The notes beneath the pieces were generated by a model, which searched no databases, had not been told where the DNA came from, and saw only the letters and a list, made by a program, of their open reading frames with translations. From NCBI RefSeq assembly GCF_963678635.1, contig NC_087065.1:64542553-64606552 (forward strand): a stretch of DNA of 64,000 nucleotides, read 5' to 3'. This stretch comes from Symsagittifera roscoffensis. Its lineage: Eukaryota; Xenacoelomorpha; Acoela; Convolutidae. How positions within the stretch are numbered: the first letter of the stretch is position 1; every line of letters starts with the position of its first letter. Of the stretch, positions 21,115 through 31,885 are shown in pieces. The position numbers were made by a program, and so were the translations under genes.

Positions 21115-22028
21115 GTCGGTACAATACATGTTATTTGTGCGTTTATTCTACTGTATTGCTTCATGTTTTCATTTTTCTAACATCTCATGATGGTCTAGCT
21201 GATGGTCTATCGAACAAAACACGGTTGATTATATGCGGCGTGTCATTGTCATAATATCATACTTGTTATACAATTATATCATACTTCTCAGTAAGCAGAT
21301 TATTTTAATTGTAATGGCATTAACTGGCTGAAAAAGAAGGGCGAGTAGTTTTCGGGTCAAATGGTGAGCTTCGATGCAGTTTCTATATAGGAATTAATAA
21401 TAATAATTTTATTTTCAAGCCAAAATTTCTAGCCATACATTCTATGAAAATGTTCGTTTACAATTTAGTTCGGCTTGGGAGAATACCAAAAAGGCATCAG
21501 CCTGTCGAGTGGCATCTCCATTAATGGAATTCCAGTCAAACAATGGTTTATGTTTCTACTATGACATTTGGAGATTTAAAATTTTAGACTAGACAAGAGA
21601 AGCTCCCTGGTTTTCAAGTAACTTGAATAAGTTGTTGAAGTACTAAATTTTCACCAAATTAATTTTTGTTATAATTATTTTTTGATGAAAAAAAAGCAGT
21701 TCCAAATTGTTCATGATGTATCGCTTTATTATTTTTTCTATATAATGGATTGCCTCTATGTAATGGATTTCTATATAATGGAAATTTGTCTGCTTGCCGA
21801 TGTGTCTACTTATTTGACTGTCTGCTTACTGTTATAGAAGAATGATGTGTCATTTCAGGACAATAATGACTGTTGGTATTGGTATTTTAAATGATGTCGC
21901 CATAGTTATGCAACTTTTGAACCGTGGGTTTTGAGCACGCAAATGTTCTATTATTACAACATTTATTTGCAAATAATTCAGCTTAGAAGGCCACTGCGTT
22001 GATTTGATTCTGTCTTTCTGTGGTTCTG
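21115..22028. other. Interval upstream of the IAP-type gene
   Basis: No gene recognised. Around 21,740-21,785 the motif TATAATGGA/TGTAATGGA recurs three times. A TTTCAG at about 21,854-21,859 could be a splice acceptor for an untranslated leader exon of the downstream gene, but nothing decides this. Confidence 0.4.
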
Positions 22029-23531
22029 ATGGAACTGGATCATTCGGAGGAAAAATTGGAAATGACTATTCGAAAAGGTGGAATTCCAAAAGTTGGAATA
22101 ACAATTCTAACAGCAGCAATTTCTCTAATCGACCCGGACCATCGAAAGAGATCTGGGCTGAACTTTCCAGGAATGGTATGTCTCGGCTACATTTACTTCG
22201 TAGAGAACGGAGAAATGACATGTACTGAATGTGGCTACAGTTTCCGAGTGCAAGACGGATATTTTCTGGACGACCATCTTATGAAAAATTCCGCATGTCT
22301 AATTGCATACAAAGGTGGTTTTACCTTGAATCCGCTGTCTCAAAGTTCGTCACAAATACATGGCGCTCAGATTGGCATACATTCAGCCAGTCGCACTCAA
22401 GGGACGCTCGATTTTTGTGCAGTTTTGACTAAAAGTTCGGAAATAAACAGACTTAACAGCAATGATCTCGTTTTTATTGGTCCAAAAGAAGAAAAAGACG
22501 CTGTGACGATTTACTCCGAGATGCTCTCAGATACAGATGAAACTTTAGACAGTTATGTTATCAGCTCCAATAGAGAAGAAAGCTTAAAGTCTTCATTTTG
22601 CGCATCTCTGGTTAAAATATTAGCGTGTCTTGGATTTTACTGCTCGTCTGAAAATGAAATTATGATCCAATGCTTCTTTTGCAAGTTTCAAACGACCTTT
22701 AATTCTCTAAGATTACTCTTTGTATCTCATAAACTGTTTTCACCAAACTGTGAAACAAGTATTTTCGCTAGCTTAGAAGAGCCTCCGACGAATGATTACA
22801 ATACGTTAGCGGTTACATTGTACTCCAATTTGAAAACATTTGGCCTTAGGTGGAGTCATGGGGAAGAAATGGCGTTCAAAAGTGCAATAGCTGGTTTCAA
22901 ATATGTGAACAAAACGGACTGTTTATGTTGTCCGGATTGCTATGTCGACATCCCGGCCAGAGAGTTAAACTCATTTTCGTATTCTAGCTTACATCAAAGT
23001 CACAAGGCTACATGTATTCAAATAAAATCAGTATCAGAAGACAAAACGTTACATGGTGGAAATGACGAAACAGTTTCTAACATAATTCAGGAATTATTAG
23101 AACAATGTGGCTCATTTTTAATGAACACTAGCGATAATGAAAATACTTTGCAGTCGAATATGCTGCACATTTATCAAGAATCCTTTATTTCCACGCCTTA
23201 CTCCTTAAAGCAATGGCAGAATATTTACGAGACGTTACAAAACAACTCAGACACGTACCACAACCAGAATGAGAGAAATTTGGATTTCAATCGAAAAATA
23301 CTCTCCAATTTGACCTCAAAAGAGCGTCTAATGACCTCGAATGTCATGTTATCTTCTGAAGGTCAACTAGGCGTGACCTGTAGTGTATGTTTAGAGCAAG
23401 CTGTTGAATGTCTCTTCAGCAATTGTGGCCATGCGTGCACGTGTAATGAATGTGTGATGAAGGTTGCCTCATGTCCCATATGCAGGTCCAGAATTGGAGG
23501 AGTTTTGCCCGTGAGAGTCAAGGTGTTATGA
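22029..23531 (+). CDS. Inhibitor-of-apoptosis family protein, degenerate BIRs and C-terminal RING
   Basis: A 500-aa uninterrupted frame from ATG 22,029 to TGA 23,531. Three BIR-like Cys/His units are visible. The first, residues ~62-94, reads GEMTCTECGYSF to DDHLMKNSAC (C-x2-C-x14-H-x6-C). The second, ~202-241, is ACLGFYCSSENEIMIQCFFC followed by SHKLFSPNC (C-x2-C-x15-H-x6-C). The third, ~285-330, is IAGFKYVNKTDCLCCPDC followed by HKATC. GFxY before the Cys pair is typical of BIRs. The C terminus is a RING: CSVCLEQAVECLFSNCGHAC, CNEC and CPICRSRI. IAPs use BIRs to bind caspases or adaptors and the RING as an E3 ubiquitin ligase. Here the canonical Trp/Asp/Glu core of the BIRs is largely gone, so caspase binding is doubtful. 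Being intronless, it may be a retrocopy, but the frame is intact. Confidence 0.85.
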   Translation: MELDHSEEKLEMTIRKGGIPKVGITILTAAISLIDPDHRKRSGLNFPGMVCLGYIYFVENGEMTCTECGYSFRVQDGYFLDDHLMKNSACLIAYKGGFTLNPLSQSSSQIHGAQIGIHSASRTQGTLDFCAVLTKSSEINRLNSNDLVFIGPKEEKDAVTIYSEMLSDTDETLDSYVISSNREESLKSSFCASLVKILACLGFYCSSENEIMIQCFFCKFQTTFNSLRLLFVSHKLFSPNCETSIFASLEEPPTNDYNTLAVTLYSNLKTFGLRWSHGEEMAFKSAIAGFKYVNKTDCLCCPDCYVDIPARELNSFSYSSLHQSHKATCIQIKSVSEDKTLHGGNDETVSNIIQELLEQCGSFLMNTSDNENTLQSNMLHIYQESFISTPYSLKQWQNIYETLQNNSDTYHNQNERNLDFNRKILSNLTSKERLMTSNVMLSSEGQLGVTCSVCLEQAVECLFSNCGHACTCNECVMKVASCPICRSRIGGVLPVRVKVL

Positions 23532-23536
23532 ATAAA
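23531..23536 (+). terminator. Polyadenylation signal AATAAA overlapping the stop codon
   Basis: AATAAA starts on the last base of the TGA stop of the IAP-type gene. Further AATAAA motifs occur at about 23,637-23,645, so the 3' untranslated region is either very short or about 100 bp. Confidence 0.5.
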
Positions 23537-23652
23537 TAGTCATTTGTACGCTCATAACATGTTTTGAATCTTCTTGCTAATTTCGCGCGTTCCATTTTAT
23601 TTTCGCTCGTCCGTTTTTGTATTACTCGTATTTATATAAATAAATAATACAT

Positions 23653-24053
23653 GGGGGTTAGGAAATTAGACGATAAGCAAATTAGACGTGACCAACAAAA
23701 ACGAATTTAGACGTTAAACTATTTTTTGCAAAGCTAGCATTTTAGACGGAAAGCAAAGGGCTAACAAAACTTATTGCTTAAAACAAGTTTTCATAATTAC
23801 AAAAATAATATATGATCCCATTGCATATCAAAATTTTTATCTCAATTGATTTACAAAATGTTAATTTCAAGATTATAAAACATTTTTGAAATGCATAAAT
23901 TATACAACGCGGCATGGGAAAATGCGGAATGTGAAAAAAGAAACGAACAATACAATAACGTCTAATTTCCCATATTTGTAATTTTGCATCGACGTCCAAA
24001 TTCGTTTTTGTTGGTCACGTCTAATTTGCTTTTCGTCTAACTTCCTAGGCCCC
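23653..24053. mobile_element. MITE with ~60-bp inverted repeats and 9-bp target duplication
   Basis: 401 bp. The left end reads GGGGGTTAGGAAATTAGACG and the right end, inward, GGGGCCTAGGAAGTTAGACG. Pairing continues through AAGCAAATTAGACGTGACC and AACAAAAACGAATTT, about 60 bp. Flanks are ATAATACAT at 23,644-23,652 and again at 24,054-24,062, an exact 9-bp target duplication. Long inverted repeats with 9-bp duplications are typical of Mutator-like non-autonomous elements; that assignment is inference. It is non-coding and lies 120 bp downstream of the IAP-type gene. Confidence 0.85.
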
Positions 24054-24339
24054 ATAATACATACATAAGGCATTGTAATCAAATGTATTATCTGACAATT
24101 GAAATTATATCTGAAATATATTATCTGAAAATTGTCTTTAAATATTGAAAGTGTGGCAGCCAAATCTGAATTTCTGAAATAGGGTAGGGGGAAGTTAACG
24201 AGATTCAATTTTTTCTAGAAGAAATAACTTTCATGTTGAAATTTCATGTTAAAATTATTTCATTGCACTAACCATTGATTGGAAAAATAAAGATTTTAAA
24301 GCTTGAACAGTTTTTCAATCAATGATGCTTTTTAAGAAC

Positions 24340-25200
24340 TATGAACGTGGGGAAGACTCGTAGTTAGGAATCGCAAATTTTGTTTCCGAATATGACTGCT
24401 CAAAGCCTTGTAGTTTCCGAGATACGACGTTTTTTATGGTTTTCTCCGAAATTTTCAAAAAAAAGGTTAAAAATTCCAAAACCTTGAAGATCTCAATACT
24501 GTTATTGGAATATGTGAGAGTACTCTCAGGGGGTTGCGCTACTTGTCACTGAATATGGCTGCTCAAATTTTTGTAGTTTCCGAGATATGACGTTTTTTAG
24601 AGCTTTCTCAAAAAAGTTTCATGAAAATTATTTTTTTTTCAAAGTTTGAAATTCCTAGCCTGTAGTTGGAGGCAGTCAGAGTAATCTCAGGGGTGCAAAT
24701 TCGGCCTCCAATTAAGAAAGCCCAAACCTTTTTAGCTTAAGAGATAAGACGGTTTTTGTGATTTTTTTAAGAAATTTTCAGAAAACTCATTACAAAATAA
24801 TTAACTAAAGTGAAATTCCCAACCCTGTAGTTGTGTGCTGTCAGAGTACTTTCAGAGATTGCAAATATAGTCATCAAATGAGAAAGCTGAAATCTTGGTA
24901 GTTTTCGAGATGTGAAATTTTTTTGGTTCTCAAAAAATAACTTTAGTTGGGTACTGTAAGAGTACTCTCAAAAGTTGCAAATCTTGCGTCCAAATGCGAC
25001 TACTCAATTGCTTTTTGTTTCCCAGATGTGACTTTTCATAGTTTTTTAAAAAATTTGCGAAGAACTTATATAAAACTTCACAAAATTTCATGGTTCTTCA
25101 AAATTTGTATAAAAAACTTGAATAAGAAACTTGGAAAGTTGGTAATTATGAACCATGTAATTGGGTGCTGTCAGAGTACACTCACTTATTTCTGGTACTC
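24340..25200. repeat. Degenerate ~180-bp satellite block
   Basis: About five monomers with landmarks TGTGAGAGTACTCTCAGG (24,504), CAGTCAGAGTAATCTCAGG (24,669), GTGCTGTCAGAGTACTTTCAG (24,836), GTACTGTAAGAGTACTCTC (24,952) and GTGCTGTCAGAGTACACTC (25,165), each followed by TTTCCGAGAT-type sequence. No coding signal. Confidence 0.8.
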
Positions 25201-25275
25201 TTAATAAACGGCATATATTGGAAATAACATCTGCTTTTTTCGAGTGTACTCTGACAGCACCCAATTACAAGACTC
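25148..25275. repeat. Inverted repeat made of two satellite fragments
   Basis: AATTGGGTGCTGTCAGAGTA followed by CACTC at about 25,158 is mirrored by GAGTGTACTCTGACAGCACC followed by CAATTAC at 25,240-25,265. Arms of about 30 bp are separated by some 55 bp. The satellite orientation flips here, and the inverted portion leads straight to a Helitron-type terminus at 25,345. Confidence 0.75.
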
Positions 25276-25320
25276 TAAATTACAAATTTTGCAGATTTTA
25301 TTATCAAGTTTTTTATACGA

Positions 25321-25345
25321 GTACCGGAGGTGCGTTTCACGCTAG
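25321..25345 (+). mobile_element. Helitron-type 3' terminus variant
   Basis: GTACC, loop GGA, GGTGC, eight bases, CTAG. The following base is A rather than T. A truncated second copy (CGGAGGTGCGTTTCACG then CTAG/T) lies at 25,868-25,888, with the same downstream sequence TGTAATCTTAATG, because of the tandem SINE array. Confidence 0.5.
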
Positions 25346-25376
25346 ATGTAATCTTAATGTTTGTGACTTAGTCTCA

Positions 25377-26512
25377 CTAAATAGTGTCAAATAAAAAAGC
25401 AGGCCAGTCTACTACAGGACAAATTGCATTCATTTTTTGAATAGATCAAGTTATCTCTAGTGGACAAGCGGCTTTTCCCCATGAAACAAACACCAGTGTC
25501 ACCACGAAGACTCTGGGGAAGAAATGGCAGAAAAACCTCTTAAAAAGAATTTTAAGGAAAATGCTCAGTGCTCATCCCATAGCCTAGCAGACAAGAAGTG
25601 CGCCCAGCACGACAGAGACCCCAGTTCGAATACCCAGCTAAATAGTGTCAAATAAAAAAAGCAGGCCAGTCTACTACAGCACAAATTGCATTCATTTTTT
25701 GAATAGATCAAGTTATCTCTAGTGGACAAGCGGCTTTTCCCCATAAAACAAACACCAGGGTTTGATTCCCTCTGGGAAATTTTTTTCCCATACACCACGA
25801 AGACTCTGGGGAAAAATGGCCGAAAAACCTCTTAAAAAGAATTTTAAGGAAAATGCTCAGTGCTCATCGGAGGTGCGTTTCACGCTAGTTGTAATCTTAA
25901 TGTTTGTGACTTAGTCTCACTAAATAGTGTCAAATAAAAAAGCAGGCCAGTCTACTACAGCACAAATTGCATTCATTTTTTGAATAGATCAAGTTATCTC
26001 TAGTGGTCAAGCGGCTTTTCCCCATAAAACAAACACCAGGGTTTGATTCCCTCTGGGAAATTTTTTTCCCATACACCACGAAGACTCTGGGGAAACAATG
26101 GCAGAAAAACCTCTTAAAAAGAATTTTAAGGAAAATGCTCAGTGCTCATCCCCATAGCCTAGCAGACAAGAAGTGCGCCCAACACGACAGAGACCCCAGT
26201 TCGAATCCCCAGCTAAATAGTGTCAAATAAAAAAAGCAGGCCAGTCTACTACAGCACAAATTGCATTCATTTTTTGAATAGATCAAGTTATCTCTAGTGG
26301 ACAAGCGGCTTTTCTCCATAAAACAAACACCAGGGTTTGATTCCCTCTGGGAAATTTTTTTCCCATACACCACGAAGACTCTGGGGAAAAATGGCAGAAA
26401 AACCTCTTAAAAAGAATTTTAAGGAAAATGCTCAGTGCTCATCTCCATAGCCTAGCAGACAAGAAGTGCGCCCAACACGACAGAGACCCCAGTTCGAATC
26501 CCCAGCATGACG
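25377..26512 (+). repeat. Tandem array of four composite tRNA-like SINE units
   Basis: Units start at CTAAATAGTGTCAAATAA at 25,377, 25,638, 25,920 and 26,213, with spacing of 261, 282 and 293 bp. Each contains two tRNA-like blocks. The first is TAGTGGACAAGCGGC followed by CAGGGTTTGATTCCC, except in unit 1, which lacks the B-box half. The second is CATAGCCTAGCAGACAAG followed by CAGTTCGAATCCCC, absent from the unit truncated near 25,866. Unit 3 begins downstream of a truncated Helitron-type end. A single diverged copy lies at 28,105-28,360. The layout is that of a dimeric tRNA-derived SINE amplified locally by unequal exchange. Confidence 0.75.
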
Positions 26513-27290
26513 GTTTTAGTTTTCTCAAAATTTGGAGAGTATCAAGGAACTTGGGTTCTTTTTGTTGAAATTCCGTTTAATTGTCTTTTATTAATAAACG
26601 CCCCTGAAAAAGCTCTGATTGGTTCAAAACCACCAAGATTTTACATAGCTAGCTAATATATAGCCTGTAGCAGTAGAACAGAATTGTAATTCACCTTGCA
26701 CAACACAAAGATTTGGACGAACCGAGCAAAGGCTGGGATTATTATGAATTTTTTCTAACAACGAGGTATAACATTAGCAATACGCCAAGATAATTGGAAC
26801 ATTATTATAATCGCTTTGGCAATTGAGCTTTATAAATTGCATTTTTTTAGAACATTAAATTGAAAAGACATGTCTCCTGAGAGTTAACACAAAAATGTAT
26901 AGTTCAACAGTTTGGAAGACCATTTTTTTGTTTTATAATTTTTTCTCAATGGGCTTATTTCGCCCTTGTCTAAGAGGCTTATAATTGAGAATAATGAATG
27001 AATCATCAATAATAAGTCTTTCATATTCCGAAAAACTAGAATATTCTGTTGAATGATATAAGCTTTAAAAAAAGATTGCTTTTATCAGGAACCAAATTGA
27101 AGATATCAAATCAGTAGATTCAGAAGTATCACCATTTGAAGTGTTTTGAATGTCTTGAAATAAGTTAAAAAAAAACTCACTGCGTTTCCTCCAACTTTTG
27201 TTGATTCCCAACCCGATCGTCTTCTGTAATAATTATTATAGTTTTGAAAGTCTTCACATCAATTTTTGCAGTGTTGTCAAGCTATTTTTT
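26513..27290. other. Interval without recognisable gene
   Basis: AT-rich, no supported reading frame or repeat family beyond the TGACGGTTTTAGTTTTCTC tail shared with the SINE copy at 28,350. Confidence 0.5.
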
Positions 27291-28080
27291 CAAACAGTTT
27301 TATGATAATTAGCGTCCAAATGCGACTGCGCAAATGCGTTTAGTTTCCGAGTTGTGACGTTTTTCAATGTCTTTTTAAGTGTTTTTTTTTAAATCAATTA
27401 TAAAAAAAGCAATTTTAATTAGATGATTTCGAAAATTAGACAACTTTTGATATAAAAAGTTTCACAACTTTTGAAGTTGATATCTTTTTAGTGAGGCGCT
27501 GCCAGGTTACTCTGAGGGCTTGCGAAGCTTGCCTTCAAATCCGACTGCTCAAGTCCTTGCAATTTTCAAGATATTACGTTTTTCTGATTTTCCAAAGTTT
27601 TCAAACTCAAATTTGAAATTTTTTCAAAAATTGAAGCATCGAAACCTGTTTTTGGGTACTGTGAGAGTACTCACAAGTGTTGTAAAATTTGGGTCCAATG
27701 CGACTGCTCAATTGCTTCAAATTTCCGAAATCTGACCTTTAAATGCTTTTTTCAAAAATTTTCAAAGCACTTATTTTTCAATTTGCATTCATATGAAAAA
27801 CTTCACAACATTTAAAATTACCAACTTTAGAATGAGGCGATTGTAGTGTCAAGGCTTTCTCAGACGTTTCAAAATTTCCTGCGAACTATGCGTAATCAAA
27901 TCGTTTTAGTTTCTTAGATTTGAAGTTTCCTATGATTTTTTTCGAAATTTTTTTCCTGTATTTGGTCGAACCCTGTATTTGGTCGCTGTCAGAGTAGTCT
28001 TAAGGATTGTACATTCAATTCCAGATATGACTGTGAAATTCTTTTTAGTTTCCTATACCTGACATGTTTTCATTGTTTCT
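27290..28080. repeat. Degenerate ~180-bp satellite block
   Basis: About four monomers. Landmarks: CGACTGCGCAAATGCG, TTTCCGAGTTGTGACGTTTT, GGTACTGTGAGAGTACTCAC at 27,654, and GGTCGCTGTCAGAGTAGTCT at 27,982. Confidence 0.75.
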
Positions 28081-28104
28081 CGAAAAAGCTTGAATTAAAA
28101 ACTC

Positions 28105-28360
28105 AAAGAACTTTATCCTTAGTGGCCAAGCGGCTCGGAATTTTGCCCATAGAATAAACACCAGGGTTCGATTCTAGCATGAAATTGTTTTCAAGTTTTT
28201 TCGATTCGCCTGGAAAACTCTGGAAAAAAACTGGTACAAAAGCAAAAAAAACCTCAAGAGGAAATTAAAGGAAAATGCTGAGGGCGCACCCCCATAGCCT
28301 AGCAGACAAAAAACGCGGACCCCACGACACAGACTCCAGTTCGAATCTGAAGCATTACGG
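28105..28360 (+). mobile_element. Composite tRNA-like SINE, diverged single copy
   Basis: First tRNA-like block TTAGTGGCCAAGCGGC to CAGGGTTCGATTC; second CATAGCCTAGCAGACAAA to CCAGTTCGAATC. Same order and spacing as the array at 25,377-26,512, but diverged throughout. Its first B-box (GGTTCGATTC) is closer to a working promoter than the GGTTTGATTC in the array. Confidence 0.7.
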
Positions 28361-28979
28361 TTTTAGTTTTTTCAAATGTCGCAGAACATCAGAAATATGG
28401 GGTGTCTTGTGTCAAAATTCATTTAAAATGTCCTTCATAAAAACGCTCCAAAAGATTTTCGGTTAGATTTAGGGTGCGTCGTATAAATTAAGTCATAGTC
28501 CCTTAAACCACTCGGATTAAACCTGAGGTCGCCGGAGCTCAAACTAATTTATACGTCTAGGGTTTTTTGAAATGTTGTTAATTACTGAAATTTTCAAGCG
28601 TTTCGGTCAAGGGCGGTACGTTTTGCTAAAAAGTCCATTTTTGACTCTTTTTCGGTTTTTGCAATTTTTTGATAGCGGGACTTTAACCAGGTTCGAACAA
28701 ATTGGGTCTAAAATATTGGCCCAAAATATCGCAAAAAACTATAAAAATCGCTTTTATACTAGGGTTCAAAATCTTGACACAAAAGTTTCACAAAAATTTG
28801 AGTTACTCGCTTTTTTAAATAAACAGTGTCTTATCGAAGAAAGTGTCTAGTACCTGTTACCGTGTTTTGCCATTATCAACGCGTTGATAAATATGTATAA
28901 TCAAAACTAAGCTCATTGATAAATGGTAAATGAGAGTTGGAAACTTCGGGACAGTGATCAAAAAAATAATGGGGTTGGG
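28361..28979. other. Interval without recognisable gene
   Basis: Contains open frames of under 100 codons with no family features (for example 28,572-28,850). Nothing supported. Confidence 0.4.
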
Positions 28980-29560
28980 TTAGTCTTACAGTTTTCTGGA
29001 GTTTGCTTGATCGACCGTAGGTGGCCACTTCACCAGGAGTCGGTCAGTCAACACTTTCTGTAATCCATACAGTTGCCTTTTGCTTGTGGCTTGACACGGT
29101 GCCACGGTCGAACTATACCTGAACATGATAACCGTTACATGGGCGTTCGTTTGCTCGTTTGTTCCCTGGGAAGATAGGTCCAAAGCACAATTGCGACCGC
29201 TCGAGTCCTGTACCCTCTCTCGATACCCGTTTAGAAAGGCCTCCGTTCTCTGCGTTCACACTGCTTCAAACCAGGCGCTTCAAATCGTACTGTAGACACT
29301 AATTGCTCGTAGACACCACGCCGGCTTCTCGGGAGTGGAGTTTCTACGTTACCGGTCTCTAGCTAGATACAATGTAACTCCTAACTTTCTCACTCGAGTT
29401 GCAGAAAGAAGAAAACGTAACTCGATTTGCAGACGTAACTCTCCGCGGATTTCTCGCAGAGTGACAAAACTTGCGCAGTCAAAGCTCCCTAATGGTGGAT
29501 AATCGCCGTCTGATAGCTCCCGGGTCGCGACACCAAAAATGTGCTGCTGAAAAGGGTAAA
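28980..29560 (-). other. GC-richer block, possible LTR retrotransposon leader
   Basis: Composition is much less AT-rich than the neighbours. Read on the minus strand it starts near 29,545 with AGCAGCACA, then TTTTTGGTGTCGCGACCCGG. An LTR ending in CA followed by a TGG-starting primer-binding-site-like sequence would look like this. Short broken frames follow, including KRQLYGLQKVLTDRLLVKW. No tRNA match could be tested and no LTR pair was found, so this is a weak call. Confidence 0.3.
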
Positions 29561-29804
29561 CCAAAAGATGTATTTCGGAATAATTATCGCATCTTAATTC
29601 GGGCCTTTAAACGGCTCAAAAATGCAATAATTTAACATTCGGCAATGCTTAACTAACTCATTCATAGCACCGAGATCATAAGGGTCTGAGCGCGTTCACA
29701 CTTTTGGCAAAACACAGTTTTGACAAACGAAAACCTGTCAATCAAGGTCGGCGAGGGCCGTTTTATGAACTAGTTTGAATAGCTAAACAAAACAAAAAAA
29801 AGGT

Positions 29805-29975
29805 TTATGGGGGGTTCGAACCCGGTTACTGAGCGTTTATTTTGTTCTCTTAAGTTCTGTTCATATTTGAGTTTTGAAAAGGAAACGACCTAGGCAGGAT
29901 TGGAGCCTAAGCCGAACCTGCCGGATCATATTCTATGCGTATACGCTCGGCTATACTGTCCTTGTTTTACTCCCT
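29805..29975 (-). mobile_element. tRNA-like SINE candidate, minus strand
   Basis: On the minus strand, TAGCCGAGCGTATACGC (A-box-like) is followed by GGCTCCAATCCTGCC, and about 80 bases later by CCGGGTTCGAACCCCCC, an excellent B-box/T-arm. A short T-rich tail follows. A complete tRNA cloverleaf was not found. Confidence 0.45.
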
Positions 29976-30039
29976 TACAGTTCAAACTTATTGTGCAGTT
30001 ACGTTCTTAATTTACATTAGTTCTTAATTTACTATTTGC

Positions 30040-30200
30040 TCAGCAAAATGACGTTTTGAACTTTTTTCAAAGTTTTTCAAAGAACTTACTCATAAAAAAC
30101 CGATTAACATTTGAAATTCCCAGCCTTATAATGACACTTTTAGTGTTAGGGCACTCTCAGGCGTTACAAAACTTGTTGAGAACTAAGCATAGGAACTGTT
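30040..30200. repeat. Satellite monomer fragment
   Basis: CAAAATGACGTTTTGAAC, then CCCAGCCTTATAATGACAC, then GCACTCTCAGGCGTTACAAA. About one monomer of the ~180-bp satellite. Confidence 0.55.
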
Positions 30201-31640
30201 GCTAGGTTGTCCAACTTTCCACGATTTTGTTAAAAATGATGATGGCAACTTCGATTAGAAAGTTGACTGAACTGGTATTGGTGTATAATTATTTTAAGTG
30301 AAGTTTTTAAACCGGAGATAATTGATTGCACATACACTGAACTGAACCTAACTTTAAATCACGCCACTTATCAATCTCAACGTTTCGCCAGTTGCTATTC
30401 AATGTTTTCGCTGATGAGCTCAAATGTTGTTTTAGTTTTTTTTTAATGGTACATAACCACTCTTTTCATAGCGTCCTCGTTCGTTTTTTCTTCTAAGTTC
30501 ATCATTAAAGATTTGATTATTCTTCGCTAGCTCTTTGATGCATTTGAAAATATCGTGTTGATGTTACGCTTAAGTTCCGTTGAAAAACTTTAAGGGTCTT
30601 GGTTGTGCCTTTTTAAGTCAATTGTTATTTCTGCAAGTATCCTCTTGTCCTATTTCTCTTCAGAAAGAACCACGTCGCCAGTAGACGAATATTGCGTCTT
30701 TGGTAACGATTTTGCAATCCCGTTTAGATTTTAGATTTTGCAATCCCGTTTAGCGCCTTAGCTGTTTTCCTGTCTCTAACTCGATTATCAAAGTTTTGCT
30801 TTTCGAGCATGTTTTATTAAGTTTAAATTATGTATAATTTTTACTAATCTCCGTTGAGGGGTTGCAATTTGTATTGTTGTTTCTCAACCGTTGCTTTTCT
30901 AGTTAGGCGTAGAAAAATTTAAGAAAGTATCTCCAATTTGAAGCACGAGTCCATTGTCAGTATTTATCAAGTTCTTATGTTATTTGAGTTATGAGAATTT
31001 AGCTCTCGAAGTTAAGCTTCAATGTGTTCCCCATAAAAAAGTATCAGTTAGTTTGCATACATTTTTTATCCTTGTTTTATTATTCCCGCTGCCAATTTCA
31101 AGTGTAGTAATCTGTTGGAATTAGACATAAGTGATTAATTGTTTGTGCAAGAAATGTGCAAACCCATTGCAAACCCATATACTTTCGCAAGAAAATAGTA
31201 ATAGTTGTACAAGGTTGACTACTTGCAAAAAAGCGCGAGGCTTGAAGTTCTTCGCCGTTGTGGAGTACCTCACTAGCCGGATGAGGCAGTTTGTTACTGT
31301 GGCACTTTTTAGATACTCCATATGGATGGCCGTGACACGTCCTTGGATGCTGTAATCTGAATTCATGCATTTTATGTTATTCAATTTGAAGTATCAAGTT
31401 CAGTTAAACTGGTCGTAATCGAAGTGTTTGCGGACTTCGAAAGTGTTCTTTTGGCATTAGACCTAGGTTGTGAATGAGTTGATAAATTGTATGTATATAA
31501 TTCAAATACTCAATCTTGAATTCAATTTCGGTTACTGGTTCCACTCCGCTTATCCGCCAAGCTAGATACTTGTAGTCGTAAAGACCTCAGATCTTCAAGT
31601 TTCGTTATTTAAGATTAGGTCCTCAAATCCCTCACCACAT
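30201..31640. other. Interval without recognisable gene
   Basis: AT-rich. Overlapping frames of 74-90 codons around 31,098-31,384 on both strands show no family features. Confidence 0.4.
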
Positions 31641-31812
31641 GGAGTAGCCAGTAAAGGAGAAGACACCACTCGTAATCAATGCCTTCTAAGAATGGTTAAC
31701 CCAGGAACCTCCAGTGAAATGGGAAAAATGGAAGAAAAGTCACTTTGCCAAAAATCAGCAAAACGAGTGTCTACTTGGAGGACTTCTTGCTGGAAGAACC
31801 GGAACATGCCCA

Positions 31813-31885
31813 TCCGGGACCGTGAAGTCTGGAATCCATCCGGGACCTGAAGTAAGAATCCATCCGGGACCGTGAAGTCTGGTAC
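31813..31885. repeat. Short tandem repeat CATCCGGGACCGTGAAG, three copies
   Basis: CATCCGGGACC occurs three times at intervals of ~25 bp, twice followed by GTGAAGTCTGG and once with a deletion. It lies upstream of the broken gag region on the same strand and may be part of that element. Confidence 0.7.
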
